64,000 nt of DNA. Source: Pseudacidovorax sp. (lineage in GTDB: Bacteria; Pseudomonadota; Gammaproteobacteria; Burkholderiales; Burkholderiaceae_C). This document shows, one piece after another, positions 44,748 through 53,292 of the stretch. The stretch spans positions 248,001 to 312,000 of the forward strand of contig NZ_JAGOPN010000005.1 in assembly GCF_017991995.1 (NCBI RefSeq), given 5' to 3'. Position numbers and translations under genes: made by a program. A model generated the notes under the pieces. It saw nothing but the letters and a program-made list of their open reading frames with translations. It was not told the origin of the DNA and ran no database searches. Position 1 is the first letter of the stretch; each line of letters starts with the position of its first letter.

Positions 44748-44765
44748 ATTGGTTTTGTATCCAAT
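44748..44765. promoter_or_regulatory. Candidate operator in the divergent transporter promoter region
   Basis: ATTGG-N8-CCAAT (44748-44765) lies between the divergent solute-binding-protein and ATPase genes; the 9-mer GTATCCAAT within it also occurs at 44667-44675. The AT-richer stretch 44725-44780 probably carries the promoters, and the GntR regulator nearby is the likely binder. Assignment is by position only. Confidence 0.4.
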
Positions 44766-44844
44766 TCATCGGGGTTTTGTGCCTCGGTCATTGGCATGGA
44801 TCTTGAAGAAGACAGCCGCGGCCCTTCCCGCGAAACCAGGACCC

Positions 44845-45942
44845 ATGCGCATGCCTTCTTCTCCCGCCGCCGCAGCCACCGCCGTCGAGCTGGACCAGAT
44901 CCATCACCGCTATGCGGGCTCGGTGGCGGTCGAATCGGTCTCGCTGCAGATCCGCCCCGGCGAGCTGGTGGCGCTGCTGGGCCCCAGCGGCTGCGGCAAG
45001 ACCACGCTGCTGCGCATCGTGGCCGGCCTGATGCGCCAGAGCGGCGGCCAGGTGCGCATCGGCGGCGAGGTGGTCGACGCACTGCCCACCAACGAACGCG
45101 GCGCGGGCATCGTGTTCCAGAACTACGCCCTCTTCCCGCACATGACGGTGCTGGCCAACGTGGCCTACGGCCTGCGTGCCCGCGGCGTGGCCGCGGCAGA
45201 GGCCCGCGCCACCGCCGAGCGCATGCTGGCGATGGTGCAGATGAGCGCCTTCGCCCAGCGCCATCCGCGCGAACTCTCGGGCGGCCAGCAGCAACGCGTG
45301 GCCCTGGCCCGCACGCTGGCCGTGCAGCCGCGCGTGCTGCTGCTGGACGAGCCCTTCGCCGCGCTGGACAAGAACCTGCGGCTGGACATGCAGATCGAGA
45401 TCCGCCGCATCCAGCGCGAGCTGGGCATCACCACCATCCTCGTCACCCACGACCAGGAAGAAGCCATGTCCATGGCCGACCGCATCGCCGTCATGCATGC
45501 CGGCCGTGTCGAGCAGTTCGACACGCCCGAGGCCATCTACGACCGGCCCGCCTCGCTCTTCGTCGCCACCTTCATCGGCACCGCCAACCTGCTGCCCGGC
45601 CGGCTGGCCCGCGAGGGCGAGGCCGGCTTCGCAGTCGACTGCGAGGGCGGCGGCCGGCTGCCGCTGGCCGAAGCGCAGCCCTGCTCCCGCGTGGGCGCCG
45701 TGGTGCTGGCCGCCCGGCCCGAACACCTGGCCCTGGGCGCACCGGCCGCCGACGCCCTGCCCGCCACGGTGGAGATGGTGTTGCCGCTCGGCCCCTCGCT
45801 GGTCTACGAGCTGCGCCTGCCCGGCGGCACCACCGCCAAGGTGACGCAGCCGCGCACGGCCGAGCAGCCGCGTTTCGAGGCCGGCCAGGCCGTGGGCCTG
45901 CGGCTGCGCCAGGGTTCGCCCGCCAGCGTCTTCGCGGGGTGA
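44845..45942 (+). CDS. ABC transporter ATP-binding protein, PotA-like
   Basis: A 365-residue ATPase. Walker A GPSGCGKTT is at residues 46-54, the signature is LSGGQQQRVALARTL, Walker B is VLLLDEPFAALDK, the switch His is in LVTHDQEEAM, and a C-terminal TOBE domain follows from about residue 290. It drives the importer with the two permeases downstream and the divergent PotD-like protein. AGGA precedes the ATG at 44845; 44851 is an alternative start. Confidence 0.93.
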   Translation: MRMPSSPAAAATAVELDQIHHRYAGSVAVESVSLQIRPGELVALLGPSGCGKTTLLRIVAGLMRQSGGQVRIGGEVVDALPTNERGAGIVFQNYALFPHMTVLANVAYGLRARGVAAAEARATAERMLAMVQMSAFAQRHPRELSGGQQQRVALARTLAVQPRVLLLDEPFAALDKNLRLDMQIEIRRIQRELGITTILVTHDQEEAMSMADRIAVMHAGRVEQFDTPEAIYDRPASLFVATFIGTANLLPGRLAREGEAGFAVDCEGGGRLPLAEAQPCSRVGAVVLAARPEHLALGAPAADALPATVEMVLPLGPSLVYELRLPGGTTAKVTQPRTAEQPRFEAGQAVGLRLRQGSPASVFAG

Positions 45943-45947
45943 TCGCC

Positions 45948-46805
45948 ATGGCTGCCGCTGCCAATCCCCGCCTCACGCCGCCGCTGGCCCTGGGCCTGCC
46001 GCTGGGCCTGTTCTTCGCCGTCTTCGTGCTGGCGCCCATGCTGCTGCTGGCCTGGGTGAGCCTGCACAACGACACGGCCATGACGCAGTTCGGCGTCGGC
46101 CAGTACATCAAGTTCCTCGGCGACGGCTTCAACCTGGGCATCCTGGGCAGCACGCTGTGGCTGGGCCTCAAGGTCACGCTGCTGGCGGCCGTGGTGGGCT
46201 TTCCGCTGGCCTACCTCTACACCCAGGCGCCACCGCGCTGGCAAGGCGTGCTCCTGCTGCTGGTGCTGCTGCCGCTGCTCACCAGCTCGGTCGTGCGCAC
46301 CTTCGCCTGGGTGGTGATCCTGGGGCGCCAGGGCATCGTCAACACGGTGCTGCTGGACCTGGGGCTGATCGCCGCCCCGCTCAAGCTGCTCTACACGCCC
46401 GGCGCCGTGACCGTGGCGCTGGCGCAGATCGAGCTGCCGCTGATGGTGCTGCCGCTGATCACCGCGCTGGCCAACATCGACGGCAACCTGCGCCAGGCCT
46501 CGCTGGCCCTGGGCGCGGGCCATTGGCGCACCTTCTGGCAGGTGACGCTGCCGCTGGCCATGCCGGGCCTGCTGGCGGGCAGCCTGCTGGTCTTTGCCAG
46601 CAGCGTGAGCGCCTTCGTCACGCAGACGCTGGTGGGCGGCGGGCAGCAGATGTTCATGCCCTTCTACATGTACCAGCAGGCCATCCAGGCCAACAACTAC
46701 CCGTTTGCCGCTGCCGTGGCCATGCTGCTGCTGGTGTGCGTGCTGGGGGTGGTGGCCGCCATCAACGCGCTGGGCCGGCGCAGCAAGGGGTTCGTCCATG
46801 GCTGA
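45948..46805 (+). CDS. ABC transporter permease, PotB-like
   Basis: A 285-residue inner-membrane permease with about six helices (PLALGLPLGLFFAVFVLAPM first) and the EAA loop QASLALGAGHWRTFWQVTLP. It starts 5 bases after the ATPase stop and overlaps the next permease by 8 bases. Confidence 0.92.
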   Translation: MAAAANPRLTPPLALGLPLGLFFAVFVLAPMLLLAWVSLHNDTAMTQFGVGQYIKFLGDGFNLGILGSTLWLGLKVTLLAAVVGFPLAYLYTQAPPRWQGVLLLLVLLPLLTSSVVRTFAWVVILGRQGIVNTVLLDLGLIAAPLKLLYTPGAVTVALAQIELPLMVLPLITALANIDGNLRQASLALGAGHWRTFWQVTLPLAMPGLLAGSLLVFASSVSAFVTQTLVGGGQQMFMPFYMYQQAIQANNYPFAAAVAMLLLVCVLGVVAAINALGRRSKGFVHG

Positions 46806-47673
46806 GGCTTTCGTTTCCGGCACGCCGGTGCCCGTCACTCCGACGGCGCCCACGGCCAAGGCCGACCCGCGCGGCCGGGCCGAGCGCCTGTCCTTCAAGC
46901 TGGTGTTCGGGCTGCTGGGGCTGATGGCGGCGGTGCTGCTGCTGGCGCCCACGGTGATCGTGGTCATCACCTCCTTCACCAGCGGCTATTCGCTCAAGTT
47001 CCCGCCGCCCGGGTATTCCACGCGCTGGTACGAGGCGCTGTGGGACCAGTCGCCCGAGCTGATCGAGGCCTTCGTGCTGTCGCTGGAGCTGGCGGCCACG
47101 GCGACGGCCATCTCCATCGTGCTGGCGGTGGCGGCGGCGCTGGCGCTCGCCCGCCGACGCGAGGCCTGGGCACGCGCGGCCGAGGCGCTATTCCTGTCGC
47201 CGCTGATGCTGCCGGCACTGGCCATCGGCCTGTCGCTGTTGATGCTGTTCAACCTCGCCGGCACGGGGCTGTCGTTCACGACGCTGGTGCTGGGCCATGT
47301 GGCCATCACAGCGCCCTACATCCTGCGCACCACCACGGCCAGCCTGGCACAACTGGACGGCGCGCTGCTGGAGAGCGCGCATTCGCTCGGCGCCTCGGGC
47401 GTGTTCGCCTTCCGCACCGTGACGCTGCCGCTGATCGCACCCGGCGTGGCGGCGGGCGCCTTCATCGGCTTCATGTATTCCTTCGACAACGTGGCCGTGT
47501 CGCTCTTCCTGTCGGACGCCCGCAGCGAGGTGCTGCCGATCCGCATGTGGCACATCATCGAATCGAGCCTGGATGTGCGCGCCGCGGCGGTGTCGGGCGT
47601 GCTGATCGCCGCGACCATCGTGCTGATGGTGGTGATGGAGCGCGTGGCCGGCATCTCGCGGCACATGCGATGA
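46798..47673 (+). CDS. ABC transporter permease, PotC-like
   Basis: A 291-residue inner-membrane permease with a longer polar N-terminus (about 35 residues) before the first helix and the EAA loop ESAHSLGASGVFAFRTVTLP. It completes the importer. The downstream deaminase gene converges 59 bases away. Confidence 0.92.
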   Translation: MAEAFVSGTPVPVTPTAPTAKADPRGRAERLSFKLVFGLLGLMAAVLLLAPTVIVVITSFTSGYSLKFPPPGYSTRWYEALWDQSPELIEAFVLSLELAATATAISIVLAVAAALALARRREAWARAAEALFLSPLMLPALAIGLSLLMLFNLAGTGLSFTTLVLGHVAITAPYILRTTTASLAQLDGALLESAHSLGASGVFAFRTVTLPLIAPGVAAGAFIGFMYSFDNVAVSLFLSDARSEVLPIRMWHIIESSLDVRAAAVSGVLIAATIVLMVVMERVAGISRHMR

Positions 47674-47732
47674 GCGGCGCTCATGCGCGAAGCGGGACCC
47701 CCATCCCATCGGCGCGTGGAGCGCCGCGTCGA

Positions 47733-48245
47733 TCAGGGTGCCGGCGCCACCCGGTCGCCGCCCCAGCGCAGGCGCAGGGCGAGGTAGTCGTCTTCCAGCA
47801 CGCCGTCGCGCAGTTCCAGCGGGTAGTCGGTGAGATGGCAGAAGCGCTCGATGCTGTAGTCGCCCAGGTCCACGCGCCGCAGTCGCGCATGGCGCAGCGC
47901 CAGCACCAGCGTCTGCACGCCGGCGATGCGCAGCGCACCCGCGCACATGGGGCACGGCTCCATCGTGCAGTACAGCGTGGCGCCCTGGGCCGCCTGCGGG
48001 CCGTGCGCGCGGAAGGCCGACTGCAGCGCATCGGTCTCGGCATGCGCCGTGGGATCGCCGCGCGTGTTCTGCCGGTTCTGCCCATAGGCCAGCACGCGCC
48101 CCTGCTTGATCAGCACGGCACCGGTCGGCCAGTCGCCCCGGGCATGGGCGTCCAGCGCCTCCGCCAGGGCGGCGCGCATCCAGTGGACATCGGCTGCTTC
48201 CTGGGTCATTGGCGAACTCGGCATGGTGACTGCAGGCATTTTCAT
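47733..48245 (-). CDS. Nucleoside/base deaminase, cytidine-deaminase-like fold
   Basis: A 170-residue zinc hydrolase. The zinc and catalytic motif HAETDAL and the second motif PCPMCAG (near residues 100-106) define the CDA superfamily branch of guanine, tRNA-adenosine and cytosine deaminases. Substrate choice cannot be read from sequence; the neighbourhood suggests a free amino-heterocycle. An AGGGGAG site lies just before the ATG at 48245. Its start is only 33 bases from the divergent amidohydrolase start, so promoters must overlap or lie within coding sequence. Confidence 0.88.
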   Translation of the reverse strand: MKMPAVTMPSSPMTQEAADVHWMRAALAEALDAHARGDWPTGAVLIKQGRVLAYGQNRQNTRGDPTAHAETDALQSAFRAHGPQAAQGATLYCTMEPCPMCAGALRIAGVQTLVLALRHARLRRVDLGDYSIERFCHLTDYPLELRDGVLEDDYLALRLRWGGDRVAPAP

Positions 48246-48278
48246 TACTCCCCTTTCCCTTGATGGAGACACGCACGC

Positions 48279-49787
48279 ATGAGCAAGAAGCGAACCCTGC
48301 TGCGCGGCGCCCAGGCCTTGCTGGGCGAGCAGCACCAGCATGAACCGCGCCCGCTGGATGTGCTGGTCGAGGACGGCCGCATCGCCGCCATCGAGCCAGC
48401 CGGCACGCTGGGCGGTGCCGACCGCGTGGTCGACCTGTCGCGGCACCTGCTGGCCCCCGGCCTGGTCAACGGCCACCAGCATTCGCACGAGCACTTCCAG
48501 CGCGGCCGCACCGAGAACCTGCCGCTGGAACTCTGGATGCACCTGGTGCGCACGCGCATGCCGGTGCCGCTCACGCCGCGCCAGGCCTACCTGCGCACCA
48601 TGATCGGCGCCATCGAGTCGCTGCGCACCGGCTGCACCACGCTGGTGGACGACATGGCCCTGGGCGCCGCCATCGACCGCCCCCGCATCGAGGCCTGCCT
48701 GCAGGCCTACGACGATGCCGGCATCCGCGCGCTGGTGGGCTTCGCGATGATGGACAAGCCCATCGTCGACAACTTTCCCTTCCTGGCGCAGCACATGCCG
48801 CCCGCGCTGGCCGAGGAGATGCGCGCCGGCCGGCGCCCCGATCCGCAGGACTGCCTGGCCCTGGTGCGCGAACTGGCCGCGAGCCGCCATCCGCACAGCC
48901 GGCGCGTCGGTGTGCTGGTCTCGGCGTCGGCACCGCAGCGCTGCACCGAGCCCTTCCTGATGCAGGTGCGCGCCCTGGCCGACGAGCTGGCACTGCCGGT
49001 CATCACCCATGTGCAGGAGACGCGGCTTCAGGTGGTCACCGGCCAGCTGTTCTACGGTTGCCCCATGGTCGAGTACCTGGACCGCATCGGCTTCCTCAAG
49101 CCGGCCACCAGCCTGATCCATGCCGTGTGGCTCAACCCGCGCGAGATCGAGGCGCTGGCCCGCACCGGCGCCACGGCCCAGCACAACCCCTGGAGCAACC
49201 TGCTGCTGGGCTCGGGCATCCAGCCGGTGCGCGAGCTGCTCGACGCGGGCGTGAACGTGAGCCTGGGCTCGGACGGCTCCTGCTCCACCGTCACCGTGAA
49301 CATGCTCAACGTGCTGGGCAGCGCCGCGGCGCTCTCCAAGATCCGCGGTGACGACCATGCCCGCTGGCTCAGCGCGCAGGAAGCGCTGCATGCCGGCACC
49401 GTGGCGGGCGCACGCGCCCTGGGCTTCGGCGACCAGTTGGGCAGCCTGCGCGTGGGCGCCATGGCCGACCTGGTCGCCTATCGCACCGACACCGTCACCT
49501 TCACGCCGATGAGCGACCCGGTGCGCCAGCTCGTCTATGCCGAACGCGGCGCGGGGCTGGACTTCTCGATGGTCGATGGCGAGATCGCCATCCAAGACGG
49601 CCGGCTGGTGCGCGTGGACGAAGCCGCGCTGCTGGCCGAGATCCAGCACGAATTCGCCGAGTTGATGCCGCAGTACGCCCGCGCCGAAGCCGACATGGCA
49701 CCAGTGCTGGCGGCCATGGAACGCATCCACCGCGAGGGGCTGGCCACGCCCATCGCGCCCGACACCTTTGCTGCACGCCTGCCATGA
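48279..49787 (+). CDS. Amidohydrolase of the Atz/Trz (chlorohydrolase/deaminase) type
   Basis: A 502-residue metal-dependent TIM-barrel hydrolase. Metal ligands appear in NGHQHSHEHFQRG near residue 66, with later HVQE, HAVW and the catalytic Asp in LGSDGS near residue 331; HNPWSNLLLGSG is the family HxPxSN motif. Relatives deaminate or dechlorinate N-heterocycles (8-oxoguanine, guanine, triazines, cytosine). The PuuE-like gene starts 4 bases inside its end (ATGA), so the products are probably successive steps of one pathway. Confidence 0.88.
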   Translation: MSKKRTLLRGAQALLGEQHQHEPRPLDVLVEDGRIAAIEPAGTLGGADRVVDLSRHLLAPGLVNGHQHSHEHFQRGRTENLPLELWMHLVRTRMPVPLTPRQAYLRTMIGAIESLRTGCTTLVDDMALGAAIDRPRIEACLQAYDDAGIRALVGFAMMDKPIVDNFPFLAQHMPPALAEEMRAGRRPDPQDCLALVRELAASRHPHSRRVGVLVSASAPQRCTEPFLMQVRALADELALPVITHVQETRLQVVTGQLFYGCPMVEYLDRIGFLKPATSLIHAVWLNPREIEALARTGATAQHNPWSNLLLGSGIQPVRELLDAGVNVSLGSDGSCSTVTVNMLNVLGSAAALSKIRGDDHARWLSAQEALHAGTVAGARALGFGDQLGSLRVGAMADLVAYRTDTVTFTPMSDPVRQLVYAERGAGLDFSMVDGEIAIQDGRLVRVDEAALLAEIQHEFAELMPQYARAEADMAPVLAAMERIHREGLATPIAPDTFAARLP

Positions 49788-50707
49788 GCCCTTCACTGCC
49801 TCCCCGCGACTTCGCCGGCTACGGTGACGACGCGCCCGCCATGCGCTGGCCCGGCGGCGCCGGGCTGGCCGTCTCCTTCGTGCTCAACATCGAGGAAGGC
49901 GCGGAGTTCGCGCTGTCGGCGGGCGACGAACGCAACGAAGGCTGCCACGAGGTCAACAACGAGATCCGCGGCGTGCCCGACCTGTGCATGGAAAGCCACT
50001 TCGAATACGGCAGCCGCGTGGGCTACCGGCGCATCGTGCGGCTGCTGGCCGAGGCGGGCGTGCCGCTCACGCTCAACTGCTGCGGCCGCGCGCTGGAGGC
50101 CACACCCTGGATCGCCGAGGACGCCATGCGCCGCGGCTTCGAGCTGTGCTGCCACGGCTGGCGCTGGGAATCGCATGCCCACCTGGCCGAGGACGAGGAG
50201 CGCGCGCGCATCGCCCGCACGGTGGCGACCGTCACCTGCCTCACGGGCCGTGCGCCGGTGGGCTGGCACACCAAGTCCTCGCCCTCGGTGAACACGCGCC
50301 GGCTGCTGGTCGAGCACGGCGGCTTTCTCTACGACAGCGACGCCTACAACGACGACCTGCCCTACTACCGTGAGGTGGCCGGCCGGCCGCACCTGGTGCT
50401 GCCCTATGCCTTCGACACCAACGACATGCGCTTCTTCGACAGCCATGCCTTCGTGGCCGGCGAGGACTTCGCGCGCTACGCCATCGATGCCTTCGAATGG
50501 CTGCGGGCCGAATCGCGCGAGGCACCGCGCATGATGTCCATCGGCCTGCACACCCGCATCATCGGCCGGCCGGGGCGCATCGGCGGCCTGAAGACACTCG
50601 TCGATCACATCCGCGGCGCCTCGGGCGTGTGGCTCGCCACGCGCGAGCAGATCGCCCGCCACTGGCTGGCCGAGGTGCCGCCGCCCGCTGCAAAGGACGC
50701 TGCATGA
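49784..50707 (+). CDS. PuuE/allantoinase-like polysaccharide-deacetylase-fold hydrolase
   Basis: A 307-residue enzyme of the NodB-fold branch that includes PuuE-type allantoinase and cyclic-amide hydrolases. The start SFVLNIEEGAEFALSAGD and ESHFEYGSRVGYRRIVRLL match that branch; ELCCHGWRWESH provides conserved His/Trp and WHTKSSPSVNTRRL follows. Such enzymes open ureide or imide rings. It is overlapped at both ends by its operon neighbours (ATGA). There is no signal peptide, so it is cytoplasmic and not a cell-wall deacetylase. Confidence 0.85.
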   Translation: MSPSLPPRDFAGYGDDAPAMRWPGGAGLAVSFVLNIEEGAEFALSAGDERNEGCHEVNNEIRGVPDLCMESHFEYGSRVGYRRIVRLLAEAGVPLTLNCCGRALEATPWIAEDAMRRGFELCCHGWRWESHAHLAEDEERARIARTVATVTCLTGRAPVGWHTKSSPSVNTRRLLVEHGGFLYDSDAYNDDLPYYREVAGRPHLVLPYAFDTNDMRFFDSHAFVAGEDFARYAIDAFEWLRAESREAPRMMSIGLHTRIIGRPGRIGGLKTLVDHIRGASGVWLATREQIARHWLAEVPPPAAKDAA

Positions 50708-51453
50708 AGCTGCTGCTGATCAACCCCAACCGCACCCAGGCCGTGACCGACGCGGTGCTGGCGGCCGCGCGCACGGCGGCCCGTCCGGGCACCGAACTGC
50801 TGGCCGTCACCGGCCGGCAGGGCCCGGCCATCATTGCGTCACGCGCCGAGAACGCGCTGGCCCAGCAAGAGGTGCTGGAGCTGGCCGCGCAGCATGCGGC
50901 CGAGGTGGATGCCATCGTGCTTGGCGTCTCGCTCGACAGCGCGCTGTGGGCCTGCCGCGAGCTCTTCGATGTGCCCGTCTTCGGCATGACCGAGGCCGGC
51001 CTGCTGATGGGCGCCACGCTGGCCGGCCGCATCGGCGTGCTGACCTATGGCGCGCGCATGGCGCCGCTGTACCGCGAGCTGGTCGAGCAGCACAGCATGG
51101 CCGCGCGCCTGGCCGGCATCGAGACGCTGGAGGTGACACCGCAGCAGACCTTCGAGGCGCCGCTGCGCGTGCAGGAGGCCGTGCTCGCCGGCATCGAACA
51201 GCTGGTGCAGCGCGACGGCGCCGAGGCCGTGCTGCTGGCCGGCGCGGCCATGGCCTCGATGGCGCCGGTGCTGCAGCCGCGCGCCAGCGTGCCGCTGCTC
51301 GACGGCGTGGCCTGCGCCGTCGCCCTGGCCCAGGCCCGCGTGGACCTGGCGCTGCCCGCCGCCCGTGCCGGCAGCCTGGCGCCGCTGCGCGGGCGGGACG
51401 TGACGGGCGTGACGCCGGCGCTGGCGGCGAGCTTCCGGGGCACAGCGGCATGA
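50704..51453 (+). CDS. Asp/Glu/hydantoin racemase homologue lacking both catalytic cysteines
   Basis: A 249-residue protein of the hydantoin racemase-like family (opening LLLINPNRTQAVTDAV; middle VPVFGMTEAGLLMGATLAGR). The two positions that carry the acid/base cysteines in racemases are changed: IVLGVSLDSALWACRE instead of a Cys before the DP/DD motif, and LLAGAAMASM instead of LGCAGM. It therefore cannot use the normal two-cysteine mechanism and may be a lyase, a binding protein or a pseudoenzyme. It is in a four-gene overlapping operon. Confidence 0.8.
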   Translation: MKLLLINPNRTQAVTDAVLAAARTAARPGTELLAVTGRQGPAIIASRAENALAQQEVLELAAQHAAEVDAIVLGVSLDSALWACRELFDVPVFGMTEAGLLMGATLAGRIGVLTYGARMAPLYRELVEQHSMAARLAGIETLEVTPQQTFEAPLRVQEAVLAGIEQLVQRDGAEAVLLAGAAMASMAPVLQPRASVPLLDGVACAVALAQARVDLALPAARAGSLAPLRGRDVTGVTPALAASFRGTAA

Positions 51454-52979
51454 GCGCCGGCCCTGCCACTGCGCAAGGCGCGCCTGCCGCAGGCTCCGTC
51501 GAAGCACAAGGTCGTCCAACGGACGTGAACCGCCTCGCCGCCTCCTCCGTTCGCCCTGAGCCCGTCGAAGGGCAGGAGGGCGCACCCGCGTCGATCCCGC
51601 CGCTGCACGACATGGACGCCCGCGAACTGGCCGCCCGCGTCGCACGCCGCGAACTGACGGCCACCGACGTCGCCCGCCATTTCATCGCCCGCGTCGAGGC
51701 GCTCAACCCCGCCCTCAACGCCATCGTCCAGTTCGATCCGGCGCGCGTTCTCGCCGAGGCCGAGGCGGTGGACCGGCGCCTGGCCGCGGGCGAGCCGCTG
51801 CCGCTGGCCGGCGTGCCCTTCACCGTCAAGGACAACCTCTGGGTCGAGGGCTACCGCATCGCCCAGGGCTCGCTGCTCTTCAAGGATTTCGTGGCCCCGC
51901 GCGATGCCTGGGCCGTGGCCCGACTGCGTGCGCTGGGCGGCGTGGTGCTGGGCATCACCAACTGCTCCGAGTTCGCCTGCAAGGGCGTGACCAGCAACCT
52001 GCTCTACGGCGCGACGCGCCATCCGCTCGATCCGGCGCTGACGCCCGGCGGTTCCTCCGGCGGCGCCGTGTCGGCGCTGGCCAGCGGTTTGGGCCTGCTC
52101 GCGCTGGCCACCGATGCCGGCGGCTCCACGCGCCGGCCGGCCGCGCACTGCGGGCTGGTGGGGCTCAAGCCCAGTCCCGGGCTCATCCCGCATCCGTGGG
52201 GCTTTGCCGAGCCGAACTACGGCCTGTCGGTCATCGGCGTGCTGGCGCGTGGCGTGGCCGACTGCGCCTGGGCCTTCGACCTGCTCGCGGCCTATGACGC
52301 AGGCGATCCGGCGGGCGTGCCGATCCCGAGTGGCCTCACGCAGCCGACACCCGAGCCGCCGCCCCGTGGTCTGCGCATCGCCTGGAGCCCGCGCCTGGGC
52401 TGCGACTTCGCCATCGACGAGGACGTGCTGGCCCAACTGCAGGCACGCATCGACGCCCTGTGCGCCGCCGGCTGGCAGATCGCCGATGCCGATCCACCCT
52501 GGCCGCCCGAGGCGCGCGAGTACCCGCTGATCGCCCTTCAGCATGCGGGCCTGCATGCGCTCTACGGCGAGCCGTGGGCCGCCGACCCGTCCCGCATCGA
52601 TCCGGTGCTGGGCGGGCAGATCGAGACCGGTGCCCGCATCGCGCCCGCCGATGTCGCACGCGCCCTGCGCCTGCGCGAGCGCATCGCGCACGCGCTGGCG
52701 GGCTTCTTCGAGCACTACGACCTGCTGCTGTGCCCCACCGCCCCGGTCACCGCCTGGCCGCTGGAACAGCTGGGCCCACCCGTCATCGGCGGCCAGCCCG
52801 CCGGCCCGCGCGGCCATGCGGCCTTCACGCCACTCTTCAACTACTGCGGCGTGCCGGCCTGCTCCGTCCCCGCCGGCACCGTCCGCGACCTGCCGGTCGG
52901 CCTGCAGGTGGTGGCGCCACGCTACGAGGATGCGCGGGTGCTGGGCTTCGCCGCGGTGGTGGAGACGACGACCGACTGA
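51450..52979 (+). CDS. Amidase (amidase-signature family)
   Basis: A 509-residue amide hydrolase. The Ser-cisSer-Lys triad is visible: Lys in PFTVKDN near residue 127, the cis-Ser in TPGGSSGGAVSALASG near residue 204, and the nucleophile Ser in ATDAGGSTRRPAA near residue 226. It would release ammonia or an amine from a linear amide, a fitting last step after ring opening. The ATG at 51450 overlaps the racemase-like stop. The first about 50 residues are low-complexity and include SSVRPEPVEG, the translation of a dispersed repeat inserted in frame. Confidence 0.9.
   Translation: MSAGPATAQGAPAAGSVEAQGRPTDVNRLAASSVRPEPVEGQEGAPASIPPLHDMDARELAARVARRELTATDVARHFIARVEALNPALNAIVQFDPARVLAEAEAVDRRLAAGEPLPLAGVPFTVKDNLWVEGYRIAQGSLLFKDFVAPRDAWAVARLRALGGVVLGITNCSEFACKGVTSNLLYGATRHPLDPALTPGGSSGGAVSALASGLGLLALATDAGGSTRRPAAHCGLVGLKPSPGLIPHPWGFAEPNYGLSVIGVLARGVADCAWAFDLLAAYDAGDPAGVPIPSGLTQPTPEPPPRGLRIAWSPRLGCDFAIDEDVLAQLQARIDALCAAGWQIADADPPWPPEAREYPLIALQHAGLHALYGEPWAADPSRIDPVLGGQIETGARIAPADVARALRLRERIAHALAGFFEHYDLLLCPTAPVTAWPLEQLGPPVIGGQPAGPRGHAAFTPLFNYCGVPACSVPAGTVRDLPVGLQVVAPRYEDARVLGFAAVVETTTD
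51549..51573. repeat. Dispersed VRPEPVEG-type repeat inside the amidase gene
   Basis: GTTCGCCCTGAGCCCGTCGAAGGGC matches the short repeat scattered through many GC-rich proteobacterial genomes, whose in-frame reading is VRPEPVEG. It lies in frame in the non-conserved N-terminus of the amidase. Confidence 0.7.
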
Positions 52980-52997
52980 AGTCTTGCGGTCTCGTGC

Positions 52998-53020
52998 GAT
53001 GTATATACTGTATATACATC
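52998..53020. promoter_or_regulatory. VapB operator palindrome / vapBC promoter
   Basis: GATGTATATAC-T-GTATATACATC, a perfect palindrome with 11-base arms, lies 20 bases upstream of vapB in otherwise GC-rich DNA. It carries TATATAC -10-like sequences. Autorepression by VapB or VapBC at such palindromes is well established. Confidence 0.75.
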
Positions 53021-53039
53021 AACCATCCGGAGGCGGGCC

Positions 53040-53285
53040 ATGCAGACGCGCATCTTCAAGAGCGGCAATTCGCTGGCTGTTCGCATTCCGCGCGAGTTGG
53101 CCTTTGCCGACGACGTGCAGGAGGTGGAGATCGAGCGCGTGGGCGATGCCCTGATGCTGCGCCCTGTCCAGCAGGCCACCCTGGCGGACCTGGGCGACGT
53201 GCTGGCCCAGTTCAGCCCCGGCTACATGGCGGGGGGCCGAGAAGAAGCCCCCGAGCAGGACCGGCCGTGGGGCGGGAAGGGGTGA
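53040..53285 (+). CDS. vapB: VapB-type antitoxin (AbrB/MazE swapped-hairpin fold)
   Basis: An 81-residue antitoxin. The N-terminal AbrB-like DNA-binding domain reads IFKSGNSLAVRIPRELAF, the classic VapB/MazE opening; the acidic, disordered C-terminus should wrap the toxin. GGAGG precedes the ATG. The palindrome immediately upstream is its probable operator. The toxin gene starts 7 bases after its stop. Confidence 0.93.
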   Translation: MQTRIFKSGNSLAVRIPRELAFADDVQEVEIERVGDALMLRPVQQATLADLGDVLAQFSPGYMAGGREEAPEQDRPWGGKG

Positions 53286-53292
53286 GCGGCCC

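Noticed and set aside
47188-49796. Long minus-strand frames across the permease, amidohydrolase and deaminase genes
   Set aside because: Only the 47733-48245 portion has protein-like composition and zinc motifs; the remainder is antisense to well-supported plus-strand genes.
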